Shown piece by piece: positions 22,738-32,211 of a stretch of 64,000 bases of DNA. The stretch spans positions 3,472,001 through 3,536,000 of the forward strand of contig NZ_CP091975.1 in assembly GCF_029016285.1 (NCBI RefSeq). Direction: 5' to 3'. The number at the start of each line of letters is the position of its first letter. The first letter of the stretch is position 1. The notes below the pieces were generated by a model. The model was not told the DNA's origin, did not search any database, and saw only the letters and a program-made list of their open reading frames with translations. The position numbers and the translations under genes are program-made. Source of the DNA: Vibrio sp. DW001. Its GTDB lineage: Bacteria > Pseudomonadota > Gammaproteobacteria > Enterobacterales > Vibrionaceae.

Positions 22738-22957
22738 CAATACGATTCAAGAATTACAGCAACGCATCGAAGATCTAGAATATAAAATGGCTTTCCAAGA
22801 GCAGACGATTGATGAACTAAACGAAGCGCTTAGCCAACAACAACTGCTGATCACTAAGATGCTAGATCAGATGAAATATGTCGTAGGGAAGGTAAAGAAT
22901 CTAGATCCTTCGAATATGGCAGATGCTTCTGAAGAAACACCTCCACCACATTACTAG
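22730..22957 (+). CDS. slyX: SlyX family coiled-coil protein
   Basis: 75 residues. [33 protein letters not shown] is the SlyX coiled coil (about residues 5-45), and the C-terminus ends in the usual proline-rich PPPHY. Function unknown; named for its place next to slyD. Its start lies inside the WD40 gene. Confidence 0.92.
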   Translation: MTNNTIQELQQRIEDLEYKMAFQEQTIDELNEALSQQQLLITKMLDQMKYVVGKVKNLDPSNMADASEETPPPHY

Positions 22958-23021
22958 ATGTGAAAAGTACGTTTAAGATTAAGAAGCAATTTTGAATTAG
23001 GAAAGGCTAGTCGTTCAGTAC

Positions 23022-23975
23022 CTAGCCTGCCACTTCATCTACAAATATTGCCACTTTTAATTCACCAGACGTATCTATACTGGCGCGATACATACCTGAA
23101 CTGTTCATTGCATTATGAATGTTTCCTTGGTGATCAATAGCGATTAACCCACCTTCACCACCCATCAATTTTAGCTCACCTTGTATAACCATTTCACTCG
23201 CGGTATACACGTCTTCTTTAAGATATCGCATTCGAGCAGCGACATCGGCTGCCACCATTTTTCGAATAAAACACTCACCCATACCGGTAGTAGAGATAGC
23301 AACATTATGATTTTCAGCAAAGGTACCGGCACCAATAATGGAAGAATCACCAACGCGACCATATTTTTTATTGGTTAAGCCGCCTGTACTTGTGGCGGCA
23401 GCGAGATTACCTTGCCGGTCCAGTGCAACGGCCCCAACCGTTCCAAATTTCTTGTCGTCTGGAAACTTAGATTCAGAAAGACCGAATATGCCCGCTTCTT
23501 TCATTGAGAGTAACTGCTCATAACGGCGATCAGTGAAGAAATAATCTTGCTCGGTGTAATCAAAACCATTTTCAAAGGCAAATTGTTCAGCCCCATCACC
23601 GATTAGAAATACATGTTCACTTTTCCTCATGATTTCGCAAGCAAGCTCTATTGGGTTTTTAATATGTTTAACCCCGGCAACCGCGCCAGCCTCCATCTGC
23701 TTGCCATGCATCACAGAGGCATCCATCTCAACCATTTCTGTATGGGTCAAAACCGAGCCTTTTCCAGCATTAAAATGGGGACAATCTTCTAACACCTTTA
23801 CCGCTGCAACGGCTGCGTCTAAGGCATCTCCATCTTGTCTCAAAATGTCATATCCTGCCCGAACAGATTTTTCAAGAGCCCTTCTTATCTCGCTATTTAG
23901 TTCTGGTGTTAGATTTTTTTTTAGGATAGTTCCGGCGCCACCATGGATAGCAAATGCAAATGGAGATATCGACAT
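23022..23975 (-). CDS. isoaspartyl peptidase / plant-type L-asparaginase
   Basis: 317 residues, Ntn-hydrolase of the IaaA family. It should self-cleave before the threonine in KKFGTVGAVALD (about residue 176), which becomes the catalytic N-terminus of the beta subunit; GRVGDSSIIGAGTFA and STTGMGECFIR are the substrate-binding blocks. Hydrolyses beta-aspartyl dipeptides and asparagine. No signal peptide, so cytosolic. Its position between slyX and slyD separates genes that are neighbours in E. coli. Confidence 0.9.
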   Translation of the reverse strand: MSISPFAFAIHGGAGTILKKNLTPELNSEIRRALEKSVRAGYDILRQDGDALDAAVAAVKVLEDCPHFNAGKGSVLTHTEMVEMDASVMHGKQMEAGAVAGVKHIKNPIELACEIMRKSEHVFLIGDGAEQFAFENGFDYTEQDYFFTDRRYEQLLSMKEAGIFGLSESKFPDDKKFGTVGAVALDRQGNLAAATSTGGLTNKKYGRVGDSSIIGAGTFAENHNVAISTTGMGECFIRKMVAADVAARMRYLKEDVYTASEMVIQGELKLMGGEGGLIAIDHQGNIHNAMNSSGMYRASIDTSGELKVAIFVDEVAG

Positions 23976-24000
23976 AAATCGTCCTTAATCTATAAACAAA

Positions 24001-24038
24001 AAAACCCTAAATATCTCATAATGAGTGCTTAGGGTTTT
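24001..24038 (-). terminator. rho-independent terminator after slyD
   Basis: AAAACCCTAA (24001-24010) pairs with TTAGGGTTTT (24029-24038), 10 bp, with A/T runs outside. It lies between the slyD stop and the start of the asparaginase gene. Confidence 0.88.
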
Positions 24039-24094
24039 ATTTTAATCAAATCTAAACCAACACCAAAGGTTTATTGGTTTAAGGTTAATCAATC

Positions 24095-24703
24095 TTAGTG
24101 TGAACAACCACAACCGCCGCCGTTTTCACCTTTTTCTTTACCGCCGCCGCAACAGCCTTCTTTTTTGCCTTCGCCGTGATCGTGCCCTTCGCCACCACAA
24201 CAACCACCTTCATGATCATGGTCGTGACCACAACCACCTTCATCATGGATGTGACCGTGTTCCAATTCTTCTGCTGTTGCTTCGCGAGTTGCCATTACTT
24301 CGACATCAAATGTCAGTGTTTGACCTGCAAGCATGTGGTTACCGTCGACGACAACTTCGTCACCATCCACTTCTGTTACTTCAACAGGGATTGGACCTTG
24401 ATCAGTATCGGCTAAGAAACGCATACCGACTTCAATCTGCTCTACACCTTGAAATACATTCGCAGGGACACGCTGTACTAACGCATCATTATGTTCACCG
24501 TACGCATCTTCTGGAGTAAGGGTTGCTGTGAATTTGTCCCCTGCCTTTTTACCTTCAAGCTCGGCCTCAAGGCCTGTAACAAGGTTGTTGTGACCATGTA
24601 AATAGTCTAAAGGATTTTCTGCTGTTGCTTCATCAACTACAACACCTTCTTCAAGCTTCACTTGGTATGCAAGGCTTACAACAACGTTCTTTTCAATATT
24701 CAT
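24095..24703 (-). CDS. slyD: FKBP-type peptidyl-prolyl isomerase SlyD
   Basis: 202 residues. FKBP domain interrupted by the insert-in-flap chaperone domain (about 75-125, TPEDAYGEHNDALVQRVPANVFQ), then a metal-binding tail from about residue 148 that is rich in His, Cys and Gly (HDHDHEGGCCGG, KEGCCGGG, CGCSH). Cytosolic; SlyD assists folding and donates nickel for hydrogenase in E. coli. The tail has several Cys-Cys pairs and an acidic/His section, longer than the minimum needed. Confidence 0.96.
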   Translation of the reverse strand: MNIEKNVVVSLAYQVKLEEGVVVDEATAENPLDYLHGHNNLVTGLEAELEGKKAGDKFTATLTPEDAYGEHNDALVQRVPANVFQGVEQIEVGMRFLADTDQGPIPVEVTEVDGDEVVVDGNHMLAGQTLTFDVEVMATREATAEELEHGHIHDEGGCGHDHDHEGGCCGGEGHDHGEGKKEGCCGGGKEKGENGGGCGCSH

Positions 24704-24807
24704 TTCTGCTCCAAAGAGAATTAGGGGTAGTTAAACTTTCTACCAACAAGATTTATATATGTTCCGAATAGGGGCTATTATGGGGGCAAAAAAAAGAAAC
24801 TCAAACC

Positions 24808-25005
24808 CTAGGGCTTAAAAAAACCGATCATATCGTCATTCGCATGCTCTGATGACTCAACAGATTTAGGTAGCCGTTTATCTATATGGCCGCATTCAAC
24901 GCACTCTACCATTTCAATACTATTCTCTACCCACCAACGAAGTGAATCTTGACTAGAGCACTTCGGGCAGCTTGCTCCCGCAATAAATCGTTTTTTAATT
25001 TTCAT
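24808..25005 (-). CDS. yheV: YheV family zinc-ribbon protein
   Basis: 65 residues. KKRFIAGASCPKCSSQDSLRWW then VECVECGHIDKRL provides two CxxC pairs, a one-finger zinc ribbon, matching the YheV family (DUF2387). Function unknown. 22 bases after kefB in the kefG-kefB-yheV order also found in E. coli. Confidence 0.9.
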   Translation of the reverse strand: MKIKKRFIAGASCPKCSSQDSLRWWVENSIEMVECVECGHIDKRLPKSVESSEHANDDMIGFFKP

Positions 25006-25027
25006 CGTAATTTAACCTATTCGAATT

Positions 25028-26824
25028 CTATTTCCAGTGGTTGGTCGATTGGTTATCGGTTTCCATCTCTTGACCGAATATCTCTTCTAACTCTTTTCGA
25101 GACTCTTTTGAGCGCTGGGCAAGGTCGTTATCATCGGTATGTTTAGGTAACAGCTCTTTTAGCATGGCGTTATCCAGCTTACGAAAGTGGTCCTCTGATC
25201 TTTTTGCCTGATACGGATGCATCCCTAGTTCAACGAGTAATTGCCTTCCCAAATCCAATGCGCCTAAAAATGTTTCACGCGAATAATTTGGTACACCATG
25301 ATTTAATAACTGATAAGCCTCGACACGGCTTCGAGCACGAGCAAGAATTTTCAGGTTAGGAAAATGTTGTTGGCAGATTTCCACAATATGTAAGATCTCA
25401 TCAGGACTATCGGTACAGGCAACTAAGGCTTCTGCTTTATCAGCGCCTGCTGCACGTAATAGATCCAACTGAGTCGCGTCACCATAAAACACTTTGTAGC
25501 CATATTTTCTCAACAACCTTATTTGGCTCGCATCACTTTCTAATACGGTAATCCGGATCTTATTGGCATACATCAGTCGACCGACAACCTGACCAAAGCG
25601 ACCAAAACCCGCAATAATCACTCTTGGATTTCGATCAATCACATCTTCTTGCGCAAGCCCTTCATCATTGTTAATTATTGCAGAAAACCATTTCTTCTGT
25701 GCAAGCAGTAACAACGGTGTGGTCACCATAGATAAACTGACCACAACCAACAAAAAAGCAACCAACTCGGGGTCTAATAAATTCTCGGCTTGTGCTGCCG
25801 TGAACAGAACAAAAGCAAACTCACCACCTTGGCTCAAAATCGCAGCCATTCGACTCCGAGCCTTTGCTTGCGTACCAAAAAGACGGGCCAAAATGTAGAG
25901 GATAACCCCCTTTATTACGACAAGACTGACAACAGCCAATAATATTTTAAAAGGTTCTAAAATGATAAGGCCTAAGTTTACTGCCATGCCTACTGCGATA
26001 AAGAATAACCCTAACAACAAGCCTTTAAACGGTTCAATGGCCACTTCTAATTCATGTCGATATTCACTCTCCGCAAGCAGAACACCAGCGAGAAAAGTAC
26101 CAAGTGCCATAGACAAACCTAGGCTTTGCATGATTAACGCTATACCAATAACCACAAGAAGAGCAGCCACGGTAAACAACTCTCGTACACCGCTTGTCAC
26201 AACATATCGAAATAATGGGCGCAGTAGGAAATGGCCACCAACGAGCAACACAATAATAGAACCAAAAGTCGTCATGGTATCGAGCCAATCCCCCCCCCCG
26301 TTACCTCCGGCAAGTACAGGCAATATAGCCAACATTGGTATCACAGCGATATCTTGGAATAATAGAACGGCAAAACCGGATTGACCTGTTTCTGTGCCTC
26401 CTAACCCCTGCTCTTCAATAACTCGAAGGGCTATCGCAGTAGAAGACAAAGCTAACCCCATCCCTACCACCAAACTGGTTTGCCATGATAGCCCAAAGAG
26501 ACTCGCGATGCTGGCAAGTACGCAAGAAGTCACCACAACTTGAGCACCACCTAAACCTAGAATTGGATTTCTCATCTGCCATAGTTTTTTTGGGTTAAGT
26601 TCTAGTCCGATAAGAAAAAGTAATAACACCACACCAAATTCAGCAAAATGAAGGATAGCGTCAACATCACTGATTAACCCAAAACCCCACGGTCCAATCG
26701 CGACACCAGCAAGTAGGTACCCCAAGACAGAACCTAGGCCCATTCGTTGTGCAAGTGGTACGGCAACAACGGCTGCGGATAAAAAAATCACACTGCTTTG
26801 CAAAAAATCATTCGTCATTGCCAT
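25028..26824 (-). CDS. kefB: glutathione-regulated potassium efflux antiporter KefB
   Basis: 598 residues. An N-terminal CPA2 antiporter membrane domain of about 12 segments (1-385, including GVVLLLFLIGLELNPKKLW and QGGEFAFVLFTAA) and a cytoplasmic RCK/TrkA-N domain starting VIIAGFGRFGQVVGRLM near residue 402. Protects against electrophiles by K+/H+ exchange once glutathione adducts bind. Overlaps kefG, its activating partner, by 17 bases. Odd: codons for GNGGGDW contain an unbroken run of ten G (minus strand, 26290-26299), a possible slippage site. Confidence 0.93.
   Translation of the reverse strand: MAMTNDFLQSSVIFLSAAVVAVPLAQRMGLGSVLGYLLAGVAIGPWGFGLISDVDAILHFAEFGVVLLLFLIGLELNPKKLWQMRNPILGLGGAQVVVTSCVLASIASLFGLSWQTSLVVGMGLALSSTAIALRVIEEQGLGGTETGQSGFAVLLFQDIAVIPMLAILPVLAGGNGGGDWLDTMTTFGSIIVLLVGGHFLLRPLFRYVVTSGVRELFTVAALLVVIGIALIMQSLGLSMALGTFLAGVLLAESEYRHELEVAIEPFKGLLLGLFFIAVGMAVNLGLIILEPFKILLAVVSLVVIKGVILYILARLFGTQAKARSRMAAILSQGGEFAFVLFTAAQAENLLDPELVAFLLVVVSLSMVTTPLLLLAQKKWFSAIINNDEGLAQEDVIDRNPRVIIAGFGRFGQVVGRLMYANKIRITVLESDASQIRLLRKYGYKVFYGDATQLDLLRAAGADKAEALVACTDSPDEILHIVEICQQHFPNLKILARARSRVEAYQLLNHGVPNYSRETFLGALDLGRQLLVELGMHPYQAKRSEDHFRKLDNAMLKELLPKHTDDNDLAQRSKESRKELEEIFGQEMETDNQSTNHWK
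26290..26299 (-). repeat. ten-base G tract inside kefB
   Basis: Ten C on the plus strand, read as GGG GGG GGG G in kefB near residue 176, in a loop between membrane segments. At this length the reading frame is intact; gain or loss of one base would truncate the protein. Confidence 0.9.
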
Positions 26825-27428
26825 CAGCTAAGTCCTCCGATTTTTCTACTTCGTACGATTCCCATGGATTCATTAACCAATGACGGTAGGCTTCAGCATG
26901 CTGTAATCGTTCCACATCAGTGATATGCCTAGCCCAATGTAAAACTATCGGCTCCATCCAGTTCATTCGACACAAACCCGCCGTTAACTCAAATGGCTGT
27001 AATATCTCTTCCATTGGGTATTTGTTATAGCCTGACGGGTCAAAAGCTTCTCGTGCACCTCCGGTTGTAATTACACTACGCCAATGCTTTCCCTTTAAAG
27101 CGCAGTTGTCACCAAAGGCAAAGCCTTTACCCAACACTCGATCCATCCATTCTTTCAAAAGCGCAGGGCAAGAGTACATAAACAAAGGGTGTTGAAATAC
27201 GACGATATCATGAGACAGCAAAAGTTGATGTTCTTTTTGAACATCAATAAAAAAGTCTGGATACTGGGCATAGAGATCATGAACCGTTACGTGCTCGAGA
27301 TCTTGTATCTTTTTTAGCATCACATTATTGGCAACAGAAGTACCCGGTTCCGGATGGACAAAAATCACCAAAATACGTGGTAGAGGCATAGTCGCGTCTA
27401 TCATTCCTTGAAGAGCTTCCTTTTGCAT
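26808..27428 (-). CDS. kefG: KefG, quinone-reductase-like activator of KefB
   Basis: 206 residues. NAD(P)H quinone oxidoreductase (flavodoxin-like) fold: ILVIFVHPEPGTSVANNVMLKKI, TVHDLYAQYPDFFIDVQKEH, DIVVFQHPLFMYSCPALLKEWMDRVLGKGFAFG and the late PFELTAGLCRMNWMEPIVLHWA. KefG binds KefB and is needed for full efflux. Start could be ATG 27428 or an internal ATG (MIDATMPLP, MPLP); no ribosome binding site decides it. Confidence 0.93.
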   Translation of the reverse strand: MQKEALQGMIDATMPLPRILVIFVHPEPGTSVANNVMLKKIQDLEHVTVHDLYAQYPDFFIDVQKEHQLLLSHDIVVFQHPLFMYSCPALLKEWMDRVLGKGFAFGDNCALKGKHWRSVITTGGAREAFDPSGYNKYPMEEILQPFELTAGLCRMNWMEPIVLHWARHITDVERLQHAEAYRHWLMNPWESYEVEKSEDLADGNDE

Positions 27429-27585
27429 TTAGTTATCATCGATAGTTTACTCAAACCAATGATATGCTAGCTTTATTCATTTTTTAGTATCAAACATCAT
27501 ATCGCAAATTGCATAATGATCGACTTTTATTCTCAGAACGCCTACTATTCCCGCGTTTAAACCATTTCCTATCAATAAGATTTCT

Positions 27586-29502
27586 ATGATTACGTTTTCA
27601 GATATTCAACTGCTGCGAGGCGGTAAAGCTCTCCTAGAACAAGCCACTGCGACTATTCATCCCGGAGATAAAGTCGGTTTAGTGGGTAAAAATGGTTGTG
27701 GTAAATCCACACTATTTGCGCTACTAAAAGGCGAACTTTCCATTGACGCCGGATCCTTTGCTCAACCCGCACACTGGGAACTCGCTTGGGTTGCGCAAGA
27801 AACCCCGGCTCTAGAACGTCCGGCTCTGGAATATGTCATTGATGGTGATAGGGAATATCGAAATCTAGAAGCTCAGTTAACTAGAGCGGAAGAGGTTGAT
27901 AATGGCACCTTGGTTGCCGAACTACATGGAAAAATAGAAACTATAGGTGGGTACACTATACGAGCTAGATCGGCCGAACTACTCAATGGTTTAGGTTTTA
28001 GTCAAGAGCAGATGAGCTGGAATTTGACCCAGTTCTCTGGTGGTTGGCGTATGCGACTAAACTTGGCACAAGCCCTGTTATGCCGTTCAGATCTGCTACT
28101 ACTCGATGAACCAACCAACCACTTAGATCTCGATGCGGTTATGTGGCTAGAAAAATGGCTGCAAAACTATCCAGGAACACTTATTTTGATCTCTCACGAT
28201 CGGGATTTCCTAGATCCAATCATAAATCGAATTATCCACGTAGAAAATCAGCTTCTTAATCAATACACCGGTAACTATTCGTCGTTTGAAAATCAGCGTG
28301 CTGAAAAATTGGTTCTACAGCAAGCCATGTTCCAAAAGCAGCAGAAGCAAGTTAACCATATGCAGAGCTATATCGATCGTTTTCGCTATAAAGCCTCTAA
28401 AGCAAAACAAGCTCAGAGCAGAATCAAAGCCCTAGAAAAGATGGAGAAGGTTCTTCCTGCTCAACTGGACAACCCATTCAACTTTGAGTTTCGTATTCCT
28501 TCTGCTCTACCAAACCCAATATTAATGATGGATGAGGTCTCGGCAGGGTATGACGACAACCTTATTTTAGAAAAAATTCGACTAAACTTAGTTCCCGGTA
28601 GTCGAATCGGCCTTTTAGGACGAAATGGAGCGGGTAAATCCACTCTAATTAAACTGCTTTCCGGCGAACTTGCGCCACAAGGTGGCGATCTCACCTATTC
28701 ACAGGGTGTCAACATCGGCTACTTTGCCCAGCACCAGTTAGAGACCCTTCACCCTGAAGAAACGGCATTGCAACATATGATGCAAATAGCCCCAAAACAG
28801 ACAGAACAAGAACTTAGAAACTATTTAGGTAGCTTTGGATTTCATGGTGACAAAGCATTAGATAAAGTCGCTCCTTTTTCAGGAGGAGAAAAAGCCCGCT
28901 TGGTTCTAGCGTTAGTGGTTTGGCAAAAACCAAACCTATTACTACTCGATGAACCAACCAACCATCTTGACTTAGATATGCGTCAAGCATTGACGTTTGC
29001 ATTGCAAACTTTTGAAGGTGCGATGGTTATCGTCAGTCACGATAGATATTTACTGCGCGCGACAACGGACGATCTTTATCTTGTACACGACCGCCAAGTT
29101 TCCCCCTTTGATGGTGATCTAAATGATTACTACAAATGGTTGACGGAGCAAAATAAAGCCGATAAAAAAGAGGCAGCACAAGATCTTCCCGCTAAGAGTG
29201 GGTCTAATAATGCGACATCGAAGAAAGAGCAAAAGCGCAAAGAAGCCGAATTTCGCAAACAAACCGCGCCACTCAGAAAAGAGCTGGAAAAACTTGAAAA
29301 GAAAATGGATAAGCTTGGCGTAACGCTCGCGGAAACCGAACAAGAGTTATTAGACACATCACTGTACCAGGCTGAAAATAAAGCTAAACTTAACCAAGTA
29401 TTAGCACTTCAAGCAACATCTAAATCTTCTCTAGAAGATATCGAACTAGAGTGGATGACTATTCAAGAATCGTTAGAAGAGATGGAACAAGTATTTAAAT
29501 GA
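27586..29502 (+). CDS. yheS: ABC-F ATPase YheS
   Basis: 638 residues, two ABC domains without membrane segments. First: GKNGCGKST (about 37), FSGGWRMRLNLA, DEPTNHLDLDAV. Second: GRNGAGKSTLIKLLSGE, FSGGEKARLVLA, DEPTNHLDLDM. A linker with basic coiled coil lies near residues 235-300, and a charged C-terminal coiled coil (about 525-638). ABC-F proteins act on the ribosome E site; YheS relieves some stalls. Overlaps the next gene by ATGA. Confidence 0.94.
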   Translation: MITFSDIQLLRGGKALLEQATATIHPGDKVGLVGKNGCGKSTLFALLKGELSIDAGSFAQPAHWELAWVAQETPALERPALEYVIDGDREYRNLEAQLTRAEEVDNGTLVAELHGKIETIGGYTIRARSAELLNGLGFSQEQMSWNLTQFSGGWRMRLNLAQALLCRSDLLLLDEPTNHLDLDAVMWLEKWLQNYPGTLILISHDRDFLDPIINRIIHVENQLLNQYTGNYSSFENQRAEKLVLQQAMFQKQQKQVNHMQSYIDRFRYKASKAKQAQSRIKALEKMEKVLPAQLDNPFNFEFRIPSALPNPILMMDEVSAGYDDNLILEKIRLNLVPGSRIGLLGRNGAGKSTLIKLLSGELAPQGGDLTYSQGVNIGYFAQHQLETLHPEETALQHMMQIAPKQTEQELRNYLGSFGFHGDKALDKVAPFSGGEKARLVLALVVWQKPNLLLLDEPTNHLDLDMRQALTFALQTFEGAMVIVSHDRYLLRATTDDLYLVHDRQVSPFDGDLNDYYKWLTEQNKADKKEAAQDLPAKSGSNNATSKKEQKRKEAEFRKQTAPLRKELEKLEKKMDKLGVTLAETEQELLDTSLYQAENKAKLNQVLALQATSKSSLEDIELEWMTIQESLEEMEQVFK

Positions 29503-29960
29503 CAAAACTCGCTTCTTTTTCACTCACCTTAGAACGTTTATGGCAATTCAGTTTGCAGTATTACAACGTGCGAGGCGTTAAAGAAGCGTGTCTTTCTCTA
29601 CAAAACAATTACCACGGAAATGTCAATTTGTTACTTTTACTGAAGTGGTTAGATGAACAAGAGCTTATTTTCGATGAACATGATTGGACAAAAATCCAAC
29701 ACTGCCTTCATCGCACTGAAGAACTACTTTTACACTTTAGAACTTTACGAAAAAAAACAAAATCGCACCTACCAGCCACGCTATACCGAGAATCTTTAGA
29801 GTTTGAGTTATTACTAGAGAAGCAACAGCAGTCCGATTTAGTCGACTGCATAAACTCCATAGAGTTCGCATTAAATAAAGCCGAACCACTGACATTACGC
29901 TACTGCCGCTCACTCAATGCAGAACACCTCTTTAATAATTTCCCCAAGCCCTCTAGCTAA
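29499..29960 (+). CDS. TIGR02444 family protein
   Basis: 153 residues. TLERLWQFSLQYYNVRGVKEACLSLQNNYHGNVNLLLLLKWLDEQ is the conserved opening of a small helical family of unknown function (TIGR02444, DUF2390), often placed behind yheS in Vibrio and Pseudomonas. It overlaps yheS by four bases, so coupled translation is likely. Confidence 0.85.
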   Translation: MTKLASFSLTLERLWQFSLQYYNVRGVKEACLSLQNNYHGNVNLLLLLKWLDEQELIFDEHDWTKIQHCLHRTEELLLHFRTLRKKTKSHLPATLYRESLEFELLLEKQQQSDLVDCINSIEFALNKAEPLTLRYCRSLNAEHLFNNFPKPSS

Positions 29961-30175
29961 GATGTTGTCAAAAAATCCTTGAACCATTTCATTGATTTAT
30001 CTACATTAAAAAGAGATGGATAAATCATTAAACACCAAAATTTCGTTTAAATGAATCTGTTACTTATAGAAAAGAACTCGTTATGAGGCCGATATAAACC
30101 GTCATTTACTGTATAAGTATTGGCTTGATTATAGGTCAAATAGTTTTTAGATCATGGATGGTCAAAAGGGTAAAA

Positions 30176-30907
30176 ATGAAAAAAATAATCATCGTAAATG
30201 TGGGATCAGCACCCGAAGCACAATATAAAAAATTTGGTGATTTTGAAATTTGGGCAAAAAATGCCATTACAGAACAAAAACTTACTTCAGATAAACAGAC
30301 CCTCGACATCATTTTTCACGACGGTATATTGAACCCACTCCCCAATTTAGACACGATTGCTGGCGTGATTATTATGGGGTCTTTATCCATGGCGACAGAA
30401 AAAGCAGATTGGATGCTTCGCCTCTCAACAGAAATATCTCAACTTGTTCACAACCAGATACCCTTATTAGGCATCTGCTTCGGTCATCAACTTATCGCAC
30501 AAGCGATGGGTGGAGAGGTAGGTTACCACCCTAAAGGACTCGAGATAGGCACTGTCGATATATATAAATTAAGCGCCGCAGAACACGATCCTATTTTTGC
30601 TCATTTACCCGCACACTTTTCCGTCCATGCCGTTCATTTCCAATCGGTATTAACGCTACCAAAAACAGCTACACTGTTGGCTAGTAATGATTTTGAGCCT
30701 CACCACGCCTTTAGAATAGGGAAATGTACTTGGGGTGTTCAGTTTCATCCAGAATTTACAGCGGACATTATGCGGCTTTCACTCGCAGGTTTGAGAAGCG
30801 AAGTTACAGAAGATTACACATATAAGCAGACAAAAATAAAAAACTGTATCGAATCGAGAAGCTTACTATTAGAGTTTGCTAATTTCTGTTCGCGTACCAA
30901 TAAATAA
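30176..30907 (+). CDS. class I glutamine amidotransferase-like protein
   Basis: 243 residues from ATG 30176, which has AAGGG five bases upstream. Class I GATase fold: GLGICFGHQ-type nucleophile elbow LLGICFGHQLIAQAMGG near residues 96-112, with the His-Glu pair in WGVQFHPEF near residue 190. No synthetase domain is attached; such stand-alone proteins are annotated as GMP-synthase-like and may be gamma-glutamyl hydrolases. The substrate cannot be told from sequence. First gene of a block that separates yheS from yheT. Confidence 0.8.
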   Translation: MKKIIIVNVGSAPEAQYKKFGDFEIWAKNAITEQKLTSDKQTLDIIFHDGILNPLPNLDTIAGVIIMGSLSMATEKADWMLRLSTEISQLVHNQIPLLGICFGHQLIAQAMGGEVGYHPKGLEIGTVDIYKLSAAEHDPIFAHLPAHFSVHAVHFQSVLTLPKTATLLASNDFEPHHAFRIGKCTWGVQFHPEFTADIMRLSLAGLRSEVTEDYTYKQTKIKNCIESRSLLLEFANFCSRTNK

Positions 30908-30937
30908 GCAGTTACAGTCATGGTAACTGCTTATTTA
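30901..30937. terminator. bidirectional terminator
   Basis: TAAATAAGCAGTTAC (30901-30915) and GTAACTGCTTATTTA (30923-30937), perfect 15-bp stem. It starts two bases inside the amidotransferase stop region and serves both convergent genes. Confidence 0.85.
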
Positions 30938-30944
30938 ATCTCAT

Positions 30945-31397
30945 TTATTCTGGTAAATGATTGTATTTTAAGCCAGCTTCCTGAAGTATTTTTTCCAATG
31001 TTTCTTGAATCATAAACTCGGGTTCTTTCCTTGCTAATGACGTTCTGTAAGATTCCCCAGAAATAAGTAAATGTCTTTTATCATTGCGTGCGTCTATTTT
31101 TATTTGTATTAAATAATTGGTGATATCCCACTGCCAATTATCTACATAAGTAATGATCACATCTGCATTTTTAGGCGATCCATTTTCCTCAATAGGGGTT
31201 GCGGGGTAACCAAGCATTGTCAGTTTATCAGCAATAATATAATGCATGTTACGTTTGTCAGGACCAAAATGCTCTACGTAAACATTTCCAAAATCTTTTA
31301 ATTCTTGCCCTGGAGACATTGTCGCCTCCAGTCTAGTGGCGCATCCACTCGACACCATCACCAATGCCAAAATCACTAAAACCTTAATTTTCTGCAT
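30945..31397 (-). CDS. small lipoprotein, Sbal_3080-like
   Basis: 150 residues. Lipobox SSGC gives lipidated Cys19. The body (GNVYVEHFGPDKRNMHYIIADKLTMLGYPATP, DVIITYVDNWQWDITNYLIQIKIDARN) resembles a small lipoprotein family seen in Shewanella and Vibrio (Sbal_3080 type, possibly related to DUF4136). No function known. Monocistronic. Confidence 0.7.
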   Translation of the reverse strand: MQKIKVLVILALVMVSSGCATRLEATMSPGQELKDFGNVYVEHFGPDKRNMHYIIADKLTMLGYPATPIEENGSPKNADVIITYVDNWQWDITNYLIQIKIDARNDKRHLLISGESYRTSLARKEPEFMIQETLEKILQEAGLKYNHLPE

Positions 31398-31487
31398 AAT
31401 TTAATATCCAATTAGTTTAATATCAATCTATATTAAACCATTACAAATCATATGCCTGTGCTTAAGATCAAATTGAAGAAAGGATTT

Positions 31488-32084
31488 TTACCAAATAAAC
31501 ACAACACAAATAGCAGTCAACGATCCCATACAAAGGTTAAATCGTCTCCAAGCAAGTGTGCTTGATAACCAGCGACCAATTAATGTTCCAAAACCAACCC
31601 AAATAGATGACGTTTGTATCTGAGTAATCCAAAAAATTACCGCAATAACCAATATTGACCACCAATATTCATTACCTTGCAATGAAAATGAGCCTATTGC
31701 CGTGACCATCATCATCCATGCTTTGGGATTAAGGTACTGAAATAACGCCGCCTCCACAAATGTCATTGGCTTACTACCTGCATCTCCGTGTTCGGAAACG
31801 GGTTTTGCATTAGCGATTTTCCAAGCTAAGTAAAATAAATAACTGCTGCCCACCCATTTCATCGCATCTTGTATAACCGGGTATTGCTGGAAGATGAGGC
31901 CAAGGCCTGAAGCCAACAATAGAATCATGCTCATTAAACCGACACCGATACCAAAGGCATGTGGCAAAGATCGTCGATAGCCAAAGTTGGCACCTGAAGC
32001 CGTTAACATGACGTTATTTGGTCCCGGTGTTCCTGTCATTACAATCGCGAACATCGCTATTGAGATAAAAAATTGCCATTCCAT
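31488..32084 (-). CDS. LysE/RhtB family amino-acid exporter
   Basis: 198 residues from ATG 32084, preceded by GAGGAA with good spacing; longer frames have no such site. About six hydrophobic segments, with the family signature GTPGPNNVMLTASG near residues 18-31 and YLNPKAWMMM near 110-120. Exports an amino acid or amine across the inner membrane. Divergent from a MocR regulator 127 bases away, which probably controls it. Confidence 0.88.
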   Translation of the reverse strand: MEWQFFISIAMFAIVMTGTPGPNNVMLTASGANFGYRRSLPHAFGIGVGLMSMILLLASGLGLIFQQYPVIQDAMKWVGSSYLFYLAWKIANAKPVSEHGDAGSKPMTFVEAALFQYLNPKAWMMMVTAIGSFSLQGNEYWWSILVIAVIFWITQIQTSSIWVGFGTLIGRWLSSTLAWRRFNLCMGSLTAICVVFIW

Positions 32085-32211
32085 TTTGTATTCCTCACAC
32101 CCTAGACATTGTATCGGTACAATTTCTAATTTCTGGTTGATTTTCTCGTTTTTTGCGTACAAAATGACCATAACAATGCATCATCTAAAGATCAAAGGAT
32201 TTATTGTCACC

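Noticed and set aside
24100..24519. Long His/Arg-rich frame antisense to slyD
   Set aside because: It is the mirror of the repetitive His/Gly/Cys codons of the SlyD tail.
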